Assembly: GCF_000972845.2 (NCBI RefSeq)
Contig: NC_040022.1
Span: 14,176,919-14,240,918 of the forward strand
Direction: 5' to 3'
DNA length: 64,000 nucleotides
Source: Larimichthys crocea
Taxonomy: Eukaryota > Chordata > Actinopteri > Sciaenidae
Shown here: positions 42,100-53,467 of the stretch, piece by piece
How positions within the stretch are numbered: the first letter of the stretch is position 1
How the letters are laid out: each line of letters starts with the position of its first letter
Notes under the pieces: generated by a model
Databases searched by the model: none
The model's input: the letters and a program-made list of their open reading frames with translations, nothing else
Told to the model about the DNA's origin: nothing
Program-made: the position numbers and the translations under genes

Positions 42100-43852
42100 A
42101 TGCCACTCGTCAAGCTCTGTGAGTATAATGTAACCTGACTGTATAGTATTTTCATTTTGTGCAACAAAGTAGTTGAAACTGAAGACTTACAAAAAGCATC
42201 TGTACCTTTTTTTCCCCTCAGACTTCTCTCCTGCACTGCTGCTCCTGGTCCTCACCTGTCCTCTGTGGCAGGTCAGCCAGTCTTTGCCAGTGATGAGTAA
42301 TGGACAATTGACAGACTCCTGTGGTTTATACGCAAAGACACTTTTACAGAACATCACTGCTACACTCAAACAGGTAGGTCTGCTAAAATAAACAAAAATG
42401 TCTGTTTGCTGTCACCTTTAATCCGTCTTAAATTTACAAATAAATCTCCTGGTTGTCCTTAGAATAACCTGTTCAGTGGAATCGACTGCTCGAAGCAGAG
42501 TGTTGAGCTGAACATGGAGACTAACACAGCATCTGTGTGTGCTCCAAAGGTAAACAACAAAAGTTCCACTTTTTCTTTAAATCAAACAAACAATACTATA
42601 TGTTGTGTGTGTGTTGCAGCCTATATAACTCTATTTTATCTCTAGATACTCTGAAGCTTTGGTATTTAATTTGTAGCTGTGCCTCTGTATTAATTAAAAT
42701 TGTGTTTGCTCCACAGAAATCAACATGCTCAGGAATCGTTAAGACAGAATTTAATCAGGTAGGTTGCATTCATATATGTTGAAATGCCTGTCTTGTATTG
42801 TTTGATTTTATAGCCTATGAAAGTCAAATTATTTGTTCATGTCACCTTTACCATCACCTTTAGTAACTGTATTTGCTGATAGTTTATACATTATTAGATA
42901 CCATTGTAGAATATAATGCAGCCCAATACAACACTTCTGCCATAAAGTTTATGATGATATAATGTTCTGTTGGCACTGTCATAGACATGTGTTACATAAG
43001 TTAGCACTAATGTCACATTAGTAAGTAACGGTGCTGTACTGGACAGATTACATTAAAAAGGTGAAAATAGAAACATCAGTGGCGTGGTAATTAACAATGA
43101 CCTCAGTATTAAACATATAATTGAAATTACATTCAATTAAATTATGCACATATATTGTTTTTATGACGATCTTTGCTTTTTTTCTCTCAGAAATCATGCC
43201 TGACAAACATCGGGGAGGATCTACAGCACTACTACAAACTGCTAGCTGCTCAGCCGGATCCTGACAGTTTACTTGGTCCATCAGTTCTGTCCAGCCTCAG
43301 AGAACTCATGAAGGTAACTCATTTCACAGCTACAGTATTCAGCTTCACTGTTGTTTTACCATTTGTACCAATACTATGACCATTAACACTGGCTATCCCT
43401 TGAAAGGATGTTAGTCACCTACAAGCTCTTTTGTGTGTTTTAAGATATGACGTGCTTATGTGATTCATAAGAGGGTGAAAATTGAAAATTGAAAGTTAAG
43501 TGTCAAAGATGTTAAAAATTAATTGTTTGCTCTCAACAGAACTGCTTTGCATGGTCTCTGCCAACTGACATGGCCTCCAACGAGGTAAGAGATCTCTTAA
43601 TACACACTATAATCATGATTTAAGATTACACTTTGTAACTTTTCCTGTCTCAAACTTTTGGAAGAACAATCATAGTCTAATTGTACTAAGTTATTTATAA
43701 TTCCTCCGTGTTTCTTTAAGGTTGCTGCAAACCGTCCGAGCACCTACGATGAAAGACTGAGCCTCTGCAAAGTGCTGAAGGGCTTCCAAATCCGCACCAT
43801 CACAATCAACCGAGTCATTTCATACATGAAGTCCGGTGAACACACTAAATGA
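42100..43852 (+). CDS. il12a: Interleukin-12 subunit alpha (p35)
   Basis: IL-12 p35 is a four-helix cytokine that pairs with p40 to make IL-12, driving Th1-type responses. Exons are 42100-42118, 42222-42373, 42463-42549, 42717-42758, 43191-43313, 43540-43584 and 43721-43852, giving 199 residues. A signal peptide (about residues 8-28) is followed by cysteines spread along helices as in p35. 'SCGLYAKTLLQNI', 'FSGIDCSKQSVELN', 'CLTNIGEDLQHYYKLL' and the C-terminal 'FQIRTITINRVISYM' mark the family. The last helix 'TITINRV' block is typical of IL12A. The seven-exon layout and position beside schip1 match vertebrate synteny. No defect is seen. Confidence 0.93.
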
Positions 43853-44058
43853 GTCATTGAGCTCTAACAGATCAGTAGTTTTAGAAAGCTATATAGAACC
43901 ACGTTACATACAAATTACATAAACGACATTAACAATTGACGTTGGAAAACATTTTCAATAGCTACAAATTTCTCATTTATGTAGTGATGTAACTAATATT
44001 TGACATCAAAATGATGTGTTAAATTACTTTTTCATAAAGTGTATTAACAAGTAATGCT

Positions 44059-44153
44059 ATTTATTTATTAATAATATTTGTTTTATTCTGGACTATTTAT
44101 TTCAACTATTTATTGTTATATTATTCATTTGTTTTTAAGAATCAACTAATAAA
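44059..44153 (+). promoter_or_regulatory. AU-rich element and poly(A) signal of il12a
   Basis: The nonamer-like ATTTATTTA (44,059-44,067) and two more ATTTAT motifs lie in the 3' UTR before AATAAA (44,148-44,153). Such elements confer mRNA instability on cytokine transcripts. Confidence 0.7.
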
Positions 44154-44199
44154 TATTTTTCCTGCATGAATCCTGCTGAGTTATTGTTCATTCATTCAC

Positions 44200-46055
44200 C
44201 GTTTTGTGGGTTTTTTCACTATTTTCAAAAAATGTATTACTGATTTAAGTAAAATTCTCCCTCATAAAGAGTCTATAGTGGCACTTCATAACCACTGCAG
44301 GGGTTGATTGTTGCTGTTGGTTTATCTATTGCAACAGTGTGACTTACAGGAAACACTTAATTTGCTTTCATCAAAAACAATTGTTGTTTATGATGGTCCT
44401 AAAATCCTCAAAATGTGATTTCCTAGACTGTATTTTCCTGTAACCAACTAAGCCTCACCAGCTGACCCTTGTGAGAATAAACAGGACCAGCATAGTGTTT
44501 GTTTACACTTCATTTGGAAAGTCCAGTGCTAATTGTCAACTTACTGTAATATTGTCAGTCTCTTGCTATTCAGAAGGATGTGAAAGTCAAAGTTAAAAAG
44601 ACATTCAGTATATGGTTTAGGGTTTGAATCAAAATAGAGTAACAACTGAATTAACGTGAAAGTCTATAGAAGTACAGGAGCTGGTTACGTATCACTCTCT
44701 TGAACATCTACACAGACGTGCAAGAAGTAAATAGACACCTTCATTCAAATTCAAATTAAAAGGTGTCTATTTACGTCTTGCATGTTTGTGTATAAGTTTA
44801 CAAGTGTTTAGTTTCATTAATAGACTTGACAGTTAATAACCCATAAAGTTGTACTTCTATTTTTCCTACGAAGATCTCTGTTATTTAATGCTTTATCTCT
44901 GACTGATGTCCAATGCAGCATCTTTTTAAAAGATTATTAGCATAGATTAAATTCTATCCTATCTGTTTTTTCACTTCCTCTTAGTAAGCTTCAATTTCAT
45001 ACCGTTGTACACTTGCATTGCAATGTGTATTGATATCATTTCCTTATTTCCAAATGGTTCTTTTCTTTTTAGTAATGCACAGTAATATCACAACTGATAT
45101 TCAGTATAACATGACGACCTCAGTGCGATATCGCTTTGGTGGAAATATTGGTAGAATTTTTCTTCCGTGTGATAAAATCAAACATGTTTAATAATATCAG
45201 AAGGTGGGTGCACTGTCTTTAGCACCAAACAGGAAGCAGGAGTAGCTACTTTATGTAACAGCTAAAAAAAACTCCTAAAATACCGTCACACACAGTAAAG
45301 ACATTACAGGCGATGAACTAACAGTGTTTTGGGTCAGTGTTTAATTCGGCGTGTATCTGATCTGATCTACCAAGGAAAATTCTCATTTTTGAATTTTTGT
45401 TATCCCTCATTCCCAACGAGTTGTTGAGATGTTGGAGTCCAAAATGTCTTTGTACATATAATAGATCATAGATAGACATGGATCTCCTATTGGGTGTTTA
45501 TAGGGTTATACGTTTTTATGGAAATGTAAGGAATAATTAAAATGACACTAGGAGGCTTGGTGTAGAGAGCTTTAGTTTAATTCAGACATAGGTACATTAG
45601 GTGATTATTGTTGACTGTTGTTAGTTATTGATGATCAGCTAATCTTATTCAGTTCATGCAGTAAATGGTTGCCTCTTGTGTGTGTTACTAAACTACTTGT
45701 AGAAATATGTTCTTCTTTGTGGTACAAAGTTGGATACAAGCTAAGATTGATGATGACTACGGTCATTGGAAAACCTGTAAAGTGGAGTGACACATACAAG
45801 GTCCCAGTGCTGACTCATGAAATGACTCCTGTCCAAAGCTTTACTTCATCTAACTCAGTTGCATCCATTTTTGTAGTTTTGATGCCACCTAGTGGAACAG
45901 TTAGCTCGTAGCTCATAATATAAACGCAACTCTTTTATTTCCGCACCAATTTTTCATGAATAGAAATAAAAGATCACCCTCTATGCACAGAAAATGACTA
46001 TTTCTGTCTATTTATTTATCTTTACTGCATTATTATAGATGATAGGAGGGCAAAG
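44200..46055. other. Intergenic between il12a and the zp3-like gene
   Basis: Apart from the inverted repeat at 44,701-44,801, no gene or known repeat could be supported. Confidence 0.45.
44701..44801. repeat. Inverted repeat of about 100 bp
   Basis: Left arm 44,711-44,741 and right arm 44,760-44,790 are reverse complements at about 28 of 31 positions, with further partial pairing outward. The shared core is GTAAATAGACACCTT. A fold-back transposon remnant is the simplest reading. Confidence 0.75.
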
Positions 46056-46060
46056 TCGTG

Positions 46061-46141
46061 ACCCGCCCAACGCTGTCTCTGATTGGCTAGTACTCATTGC
46101 CTTCGCCGTTGTAAGCCAATCAGAAGCAGAGTAGGGCGGGT
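46061..46141. promoter_or_regulatory. Symmetric GC-box/CCAAT palindrome
   Basis: ACCCGCCC (46,061-46,068), nine bases, TCTGATTGGCT (46,078-46,088), 25 bases, AGCCAATCAGA (46,114-46,124), nine bases, GGGCGGGT (46,134-46,141). Both arm pairs are perfect inverted repeats with equal gaps. The motifs are Sp1-type GC boxes and NF-Y CCAAT boxes. It lies 295 bases upstream of the zp3-like start, but could also be part of a fold-back repeat. Confidence 0.6.
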
Positions 46142-46435
46142 TTAATCAGCAACTTCATATGCCACAGGTAACACTTTTGGAAACAGAAATAAACGATTTG
46201 TGTGCACAGAGGAAGTCTTCTGCTTTAACTCGTGAAAAATTACTACATGTAAAGTTGTTAATCCAAAACATTTTTTTTTATGTCGACACATTTCAAAGCA
46301 GGCCTATAATCAGTCCAACCCTGCGGCCAGGTGTGTCTGAGGCGTTCAAATCAGCACAGATTACTCACAGCTGTGGTGATATGTTCACGGGTTGTAGGAC
46401 TCCACGCCACTCCAAAGCTGCTGCAGGCCAAAAAA

Positions 46436-48381
46436 ATGGACTTTCAAAACAAATATTTTTGGTGGATTATCATCCTTATCTCACTTTTCACACTCACAGA
46501 AAGCCGATTTTTGTACACCGCGACAAACTCCCACACTCCAGGTAGGACTCCTGCTGACATCCAGCCTCAATTAGACAGCAAACAGCAGCAAAATGAGGAG
46601 TTCATTGCTGGGCCTCGACCTATCGTGGTTAACTGTTACCCGGACTCGATGGAGGTTGTGGTGCAGGCGGACATGTTTGAGAAAGGCCTTCAGGTGGACG
46701 GGAGACATCTGCGCCTGGGCTTGGATTCAGCTGTTGAGGGGAGTGCATGTGGAGCAGTCCCATCAGGAGAGGCGGAATTCACCATCAGGGCCCATCTGAT
46801 GGACTGCGGAACTCAACTCTCAGTAAGTTCTGTTGTTTTATGGGGCGCATCTAAAGTAAACATGCAGAAATGCATCACAAATTCATCTGCTCTGAGACAA
46901 TTTATACTCTAAAAAGTTTGTCTTTTTATATTGCTGTGTAGAATTATATTCAAATCAAATTTTATTTGTAAAGCCCAAAGTCATGAAATACATTTGCCTC
47001 TGAGGGCTTTACAATCTGTACAGGGAGTGACACCCTCTGTCCTTAGACAGTGAAGAAAAACTTTCCCACAAAAAACCCTTTAACAGGGAAAAAAGGTGGA
47101 AGAAACCTCAGGAAGAGCCACAGAGGAGGGGTCCCTCTCCCAGGACGGATAGACGTGCAATAGATGTCACGTGTACAGAACAAATCAACACAAACATATT
47201 GTACAATTACAATTACAATGAATGATAAATTACAATGAATGATAAAATGATTACAGTAGTGGAACCTGTGATGGAGAGAGACACAGATGCACAGCAGCAG
47301 CAAATCATAAACTAACTATAAACTGTAATGGAGATATGGTAGCAATAATGACGGTAGTAATATGTGTAGTGGACGTCATGCAGGAGCCACGATCCACAAG
47401 AACCTGCTGGACTTCAACCAATACCATGTCTGACGAGGCATAACCCTGAAATGGAGGAGGGGGCAGTCTAGTCCTATGGCAGCATAACTACAGTAAGGGA
47501 TGACCTGAGCCAGCCCTAACTATAAGCTCTATCAAAAAGGAAAGTCTTAAGTCTACTCTTCAAAGTGTTGACCGTGTCTCCCTCCCGAACCCAGAATGGT
47601 AGTTTGTTCCACAGAAGAGGAGCCTGATAGCTGAAAGCTCTGGCTCCCAATCTACTTTTGTTCAGTGTTCTAGAGGGGTAGTAAGGTACTATGAGCTCTT
47701 TTAGATATGATGGTGCCTGACCATGAAGAGCTTTGTATGTAAGGAGAAGAGTTTCAAATTCTATTCTAGATTTAACAGGTAGCCAGTGCAAGGAAGCCAA
47801 AATGGGAGAGATGTGATCTCTGATCTTGGTTCCTGTCAGAACACGTGCATTTCTATTCTGAAAGACTAACATTGTTTTTTTTCAGTCAACAAAAGAGAAG
47901 ATTATCTATTCTAATAATCTGATCTACTCACCTGAACCTTCATCTGATGGTTTGCTTAGACTCGATGGAGCAACTATTCCAGTTGAATGTCATTATGAAA
48001 AGTAAGTGATATGTATATTTTGTGTGTATGTGTCTGTACACAGTTGGAACCGGTATTCAGTCCATCTTGAACATTTGGACAATGCTAAGAATTATTCCTG
48101 AAATTTTCCAGGAGGTATGCTGTGGATGCCATTTCCCTGCATCCCACCTGGGTTCCTTTTGTTGCCAGGGCATCAGCAGAGAATCAGATAGACTTCAATA
48201 TGCTTCTCATGACTGGTAATAAAACATTTTTCTTTCTGGTCTTATGCATCTTTAGAATGATGTAATGCTACATTTTCATGATTAATGCAGGGTGTCTGCG
48301 GGGTATTAAAAGGTAGTAAATCAACTTAGTGAAAACGAAGGCCCTTAAACTATTAAAAGGTATTAAATGTCTGATTGCGAG

Positions 48382-48417
<36 letters not shown>

Positions 48418-51310
48418 ATAGCACGTGATTTGTTGTAAGTTTGTTTGTTAAAAGTTTGCCAGAATCTATTACATACACAGTAGACTTATTTTCCATAGTG
48501 CACAGCGTAGACTCAGGACTGTTCTGTGTAGTTCATGCATTAGAGCTCTCCGCCTCTAATTCCGTCATTTAGAATTAACAGAGGCCATTTATGAGATCAA
48601 TGTATATCCGAGGAGGGGGTGATGTTTTTATTGGCAGATTGTCACATCCGTTTTCAGAATAAGGCAGTCATGGAATATAATATTCATAACTATGATTTTA
48701 TGCACGTATAATCACCTGAATCTGGAACCCAATCTTTTTTGTTTTGGTTACTTTCAAATGAGTCATATCTACAGTGGGAGCGGTCCTCTTCCATGGAGGC
48801 CACCATGTTGAAACGCCATGTTTCTACAGTAGCCTAGAACAGACAAAGTAAATTCTGACTGTGAACAGGGCCTTTCGAGTGTTGTGTGAGGAGTTTGCGA
48901 GCGTGATGTGAGGAGATTGCAATGCAGCGATTAGTCCACTAGATGCAACTAAATTCTACACACTGGACCTTTTTTAATATAAAATTTCTGTGCTGCTAGT
49001 ATGCTCAGTACAACGCTCGAGCCCAGTCCCACCACCAGTCAAACTTCCACTGCAGCCATCGCATCTTCTCTGAAAGTCACTTTGAAAAAAAACGTCAGCT
49101 AAATTACTAAATGTAAATAACTAAGGGATTGACGGCATTTATCGATCCTGTTTTTGCTATATGACTAGAAGCAAGTTGAGGTTTTTAAAAAATATATAGA
49201 AGATATTAAATGGTATTAAAATTAACCTCAGGATTCCTGCATAAACCCTGTAATGAAAATCCCTGCTGTACAAGTATTTCTTGAATGTTTGGGTTTCTGT
49301 TTTTTTAATCCCATCACAGATGATTGGCAGTTTGAGAGGGGATCTTATTCTTACTTCCTGGGCGACCCCATTCATTTTGAAATTTTTGCCCTCATCCGTG
49401 ACCACATGCCCCTGCGAGTCTATGTTGACCAATGTGTTGCCACAGCAACTCCTGATGCAGAGGCTACATTAAGATACATCTTTATTGAGCATTATGGGTG
49501 AGCTTCATAACCAGATCTTCCAACATCATTTTGCAACCATAAAAATGGAGATCGTTGTAGTTAAAATGATCAATCTAGCTTTTGTAATTCCTTTTCAACT
49601 TGAAGTGTATTCCCAACATTTGTTATCTTTTGGCCTAACAGATGTCTCACTGATGCTTACCTGACAAATTCAAGCTCCCATTTCCTGCCAAGAGTTGTAG
49701 AGCACAGGTTAAGGTTTCAGATTGATGCCTTCAGGTTCTACCAGATGCCCAGCAATCAGGTTGGCTCTTTTTTTTCTTTTAAGGTTTATCAACAACATCA
49801 AAATGATTAAATATCACATGGAATTATGTGGTTAAAAAAGGCAAAATGCATGAATCAGGCCCTTTGTGGTCAAATTAGTGCAAAGAAACTACTACTGAGG
49901 AAGAACAACAAGAATTGCTTGTACACAGAAAAACTAGGAATGGACATTAGACCAGTGGAAAGCTGTGCTTCGGCCTGAGTCAAATCTGAGATTTTTGTGT
50001 GAGACAGAGGCGAACAAATGGTATGTACATGTATGGTTCCCACCGTGAAGCATGAAGGAGATGATGGGCGTGCTTTGCCAGTGTCACTGTTGGCAATTTA
50101 TTCAAAATTCAAGGCTAGCAAGGCCACCATAGCATTCTGCAGTGACTTACCATCCTAAGGTTTTGGGCTTAGTGGAACCATCACAAAACAACCTCCAGGC
50201 TATGTAAGGATTATTTAACCAACAAGGCGAGTGATAGATATAGAGAAAAACATCAAAAGTGCTCAGCATGTATGGTAACTTCTTCAACTGCTGGAAAAGC
50301 ATTCCAGATGACTACCTCATGAGCGTGCAAAGCTGTCATCAAAGCAAAATGCACTGACTTTGTAGAATATAAAAACATTTTGGTTTGTTTACCGCATAAT
50401 TCCATATATTTAATAGTTCTGATGTCTTCAGTGTTGATCTAAATGTAGAAAATAAACCATTGTATCATTCAATGTGTCCAAACGTGAAGTATAAAATCCG
50501 AAAGAGGTGCTTAATTGTATTTCACTCTGAACTCTCCCACAGGTCTACATAACCTGCTACGTTAAGGCTGTTCCGGTCATGTTAACTGTGAGCTCTCAGA
50601 ACAGAGCATGCTCATTAATTGAGAACAGGTATTCTGCTTGTGATGTTCGCACACAGTGTCTTTTAGAAAATAAGTCGTAAACGTCTTCCTTCTGCAAAAC
50701 ATGCTACAAAGTGCAATGATTATGTCATTAAGATCACTTATTTTGAAAATTGCCTCATCTAGATGGAGGTCAGTTGATGGGAACGACCAGGCATGTAGAA
50801 GCTGTGATGTCTCCCATCAGGTTGAGGAACCTCTGTTCACTGAACCCCCTAAAACTACCATCAGTACAAAAGCATCGCCCTCCATGACTCCGCAGGAGAG
50901 TTTAGTCAACAACAGACATGAACACCACCCGGCCAGTTATTTACGTTTACGTCCAGGACTGCACCCGAGCCAACACAACAAACATCAGCAATCCTCTGCT
51001 GGAATGATGAAGAGAGGAGCAGAGTACAAAGCAGGTCAGTACAGCACCGGGTCCTTTCATGCAGAAATCTAAATGACTTGTTTAACAGTTCTTATGTTTG
51101 TTACTATAAATGCTGAATTGTTTTGTAATATACCAGTTTAATTACATACCTTAGTGCAGTTGTAAGAGACCCTTTCACATTTGATTTTTGATTTGTCTTA
51201 CAGAGCAAACTATCCAGCTGGGGCCCATCACGGTTCTGCCTCCCAGCAAAACTGACACCAGGCCATCATATTCCAAAACGGTACTTTCACCAAAGGACAC
51301 GAGCACCTGA
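46436..51310 (+). CDS. zp3: Zona pellucida sperm-binding protein 3-like
   Basis: ZP3-type proteins are structural glycoproteins of the egg envelope that polymerise through their ZP module. Exons are 46436-46822, 47886-48001, 48112-48215, 49320-49497, 49642-49759, 50543-50628, 50763-51034 and 51204-51310, giving 455 residues. A signal peptide (about residues 6-22) precedes the ZP-N half ('RPIVVNCYPDSMEVVV', 'LRLG', 'DCGTQLS'). The ZP-C half follows, with 'YFLGDPIHFEIFA', 'VYVDQCVAT', 'HYGCLTDAYL', 'FYQMPSNQVYITCYVKA' and 'CRSCD'. No clear C-terminal membrane anchor is visible; the tail is rich in proline, serine and histidine. Teleosts carry many zp3 paralogues, and which one this is cannot be told. 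The 3' end is copied downstream as a pseudogene. Confidence 0.88.
46945..47872 (-). mobile_element. L2-type LINE 3' end in zp3-like intron 1
   Basis: 47,516-47,872 on the minus strand encodes 118 residues of an L2/Maui-like ORF2 C-terminus ('NARVLTGTK', 'DHISPILASLHWLPV', 'LLLTYKALHGQAPSYL', 'LWNKLPFWVR'). 46,945-47,515 is its 3' UTR, ending in the fish-typical TCAAATCAAATTTTATTTG tail. The 5' truncation point falls about 15 bases before the exon 2 acceptor. Confidence 0.85.
48288..49250. mobile_element. hAT-like non-autonomous element in zp3-like intron 3
   Basis: It begins CAGGGTGTCTGCGGGG and ends CCTGCATAAACCCTG, imperfect inverted ends. Repeated 'TATTAAAAGGTATTAAA' phrases lie near both ends, as in a common fish hAT family. 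Only TAATG is shared by both flanks, so the target duplication is unclear. It contains a T-run (48,387-48,412) and, near 48,780-48,980, a piece of another dispersed repeat. Confidence 0.6.
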
Positions 51311-51557
51311 GACTCAGGATAGCACACTGGAGAGTATTTTGAATTTAAAAGTATTCAATGCTGCCATGTACAGGACAACCAAACATTTTGGAGTTGACCG
51401 CCCCTGTGAATGCAGAGATTAATCTTGTTGTTCCAATTACTGTCTCGCTTTCAGTTTGTTTTTTTTTGTCTCCTGTGAACTCTGTCCTCTGCAAACATTT
51501 CCACATCCTTGTCACAATTTTTGTATATTCTGTACAAATGGCAAACCTTTTTGTTCT

Positions 51558-51563
51558 AATAAA
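51558..51563 (+). terminator. zp3-like polyadenylation signal
   Basis: AATAAA about 250 bases after the stop codon, inside the duplicated unit. The equivalent in copy 2 is near 55,811. Confidence 0.6.
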
Positions 51564-51767
51564 TATTTTACTTTAATTTGGCTTTTTTGTTTTTTATTGA
51601 GCCTGCTTACATGGAACATATGAGCATTGCAATTATCTCAATTAGTTATCTGATCTTTACAAAACCCAACATCCAGTACCTCTTTACCAAGAACTTGATA
51701 CATCTTTGGCAAACAATGTAATTAGCATTGGATTTTAAGCACTCGGTCATTAGACAAAAGCAACAGA

Positions 51768-51836
51768 AGTGGATGTCAAAAGGCTGCTGTGTTTGTGCGT
51801 TTTAACACAAATGATGCATCCTTTTTGACATCCACT
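51768..51836. repeat. Conserved short inverted repeat, copy 1
   Basis: AGTGGATGTCAAAAGG (51,768-51,783) and CCTTTTTGACATCCACT (51,820-51,836) pair around a 36-base loop. The same hairpin is kept in copy 2 near 56,019-56,096 even though its loop has changed. Confidence 0.7.
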
Positions 51837-52972
51837 GTAAAGATTGATCTAACAGAATACCAGCTATTTTGAACTGTGGAGGAAAGCAGACGTGCTATTA
51901 GAGAGCACTTCCCTCCATTACTACCCGCAACCTACTTATCTTGTAGTCACTATTGATTAATCATTGTAAGTGTATGTTGGCTTCACCTTCCATATCCAGT
52001 AAAATAAGACACCACTCTCTTTAGTAATGGATTATTTGGAAAACTTTAGTTTTTTTAGCATCCTGGTAATTTAACTCTATTTGTATTAATTTCATAAAAA
52101 GTTGCTTATTGGTAGCTGTTGTGTGAAAGAAAGTGCCACTAGACTGTTGCAGTTTACCCAAGCCTTTCATTGAGACTTTGGACAAAAATCCTTGTTGATA
52201 GCCGCAGCACTTTGCACTTCAAGTTCAAGTTCAGCTTAATCAGCTTGAATGGACGTCGACAAAAAAACACTGAGGCCTTTTAAGGAAATACCTGACCGCT
52301 TAATGTGCACCCGTATTACTGCTGCAAATGGAAATTCTTTGTGTTCTTGCCAGCTCCGAGCACTTGGGTTATTTGGGTTTGTTTTTGTCAGCACCTCGGA
52401 CAGCGCCCCTCATTGTTTTCCCCAGTGGGTGTGTTGAACGCTGTCCAAGGTGCTGGAGCATCAACGATGGCTTCTGTCTGCTAAGGTTTGGTTTTAATGT
52501 CCCCATTCACCTTCACGATTAGTCATTGGACATTTCCCAGTGCTTCTGACACGACTGGTCGATTTCTATGGCGCCTCTTTACTTTCATACTAAATGAATA
52601 AGCAGTTGTTTGTAAGCCTGTGTTTACGAGTTCAATATACCCGCTAAGTGCACAATAAATCAAGGGCGTACTGAAGTACACACAGAAGTTAACGACAAGC
52701 GTATTGGCAAATTCAAATGTTTTAGTAAGAAACAGTGAGTAGTGACTATTCAAACTGGGATATACTGTATTGTTTTGTCTGTTTCTCTCCTCTTTTTGTT
52801 TCTGGATGTTCTCTGGACATGCGGGTACGTTAATGATGGCTCTGCGTCATCGTTTCAACCAACGCATCTTTCAGCGTCTTCTCCACAAGTGAATCGACTC
52901 GCCTGCACCCTGTGTCCCAAGCCTAACTATTGATTCTCTGGATCACTTCTCGTCCTTTTGAAAACAACAGCG

Positions 52973-53467
52973 ATGTTTTTCTACAAATACCAAGCGCTGA
53001 TTGTGTTCGCTGCCTGCTTTCTTGTTCGCACGGTTGTTTATTCCATCCGAAAATGTGGACATGACTTGTGTCGGGATGAGCAGGTCTGTTGCGCACAGGA
53101 TAACAACACCACTGCGGTCACTTGTTGCAGGCAATTCGTGGACAGCACTTACTACAACATCGCCATGGTTACCCGGAAACTTTCCGGGGTACTTATTATG
53201 CTGCTTCTGTTCGCTGTGGGATACTTTGTCCAGCGAGTGTTGTGCTCCAGATCCAGGCAGCTCACCCCGCCGCATATTGAACATCCAACTGTTACCACAT
53301 CACAAGAACCGCTGGTGGAGTGCAGTGCACCGGAGAGCTCGATGGATCCAGCTCCTGCTGCTCAGCTGCCCTCGTACGAGGAATGCAAAGGTCTGCCGAC
53401 ATATGAAGAAACAGTGCGGGATGGGAGCAGAGGACGAGCGGAGTGCAGCATGGGACAAACTACATGA
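52973..53467 (+). CDS. C3orf80-like single-pass membrane protein, copy 1
   Basis: Intronless, 164 residues. A signal peptide (about 1-24) is followed by a short extracellular part with the cysteine pattern C-x4-C-x4-CC-x10-CC and an N-glycosylation site in 'DNNTTA'. One transmembrane helix (about 70-86) follows, then a cysteine/arginine juxtamembrane stretch. The cytoplasmic tail carries two WW-domain type motifs, LPSYEE and LPTYEE. The layout resembles human C3orf80 and VOPP1/WBP1L-type proteins, and the location near IL12A and ARL14 agrees with C3orf80. The molecular function is unknown; binding of NEDD4-family ligases is an inference from the PY-like motifs. The first ATG (52,973) fits the signal peptide. 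It is convergent with arl14. Confidence 0.78.
   Translation: MFFYKYQALIVFAACFLVRTVVYSIRKCGHDLCRDEQVCCAQDNNTTAVTCCRQFVDSTYYNIAMVTRKLSGVLIMLLLFAVGYFVQRVLCSRSRQLTPPHIEHPTVTTSQEPLVECSAPESSMDPAPAAQLPSYEECKGLPTYEETVRDGSRGRAECSMGQTT

Noticed and set aside
52249..52437. Short plus-strand frame conserved at 56,506-56,694
   Set aside because: Conservation is explained by the young segmental duplication; no signal, domain or second species to support coding.
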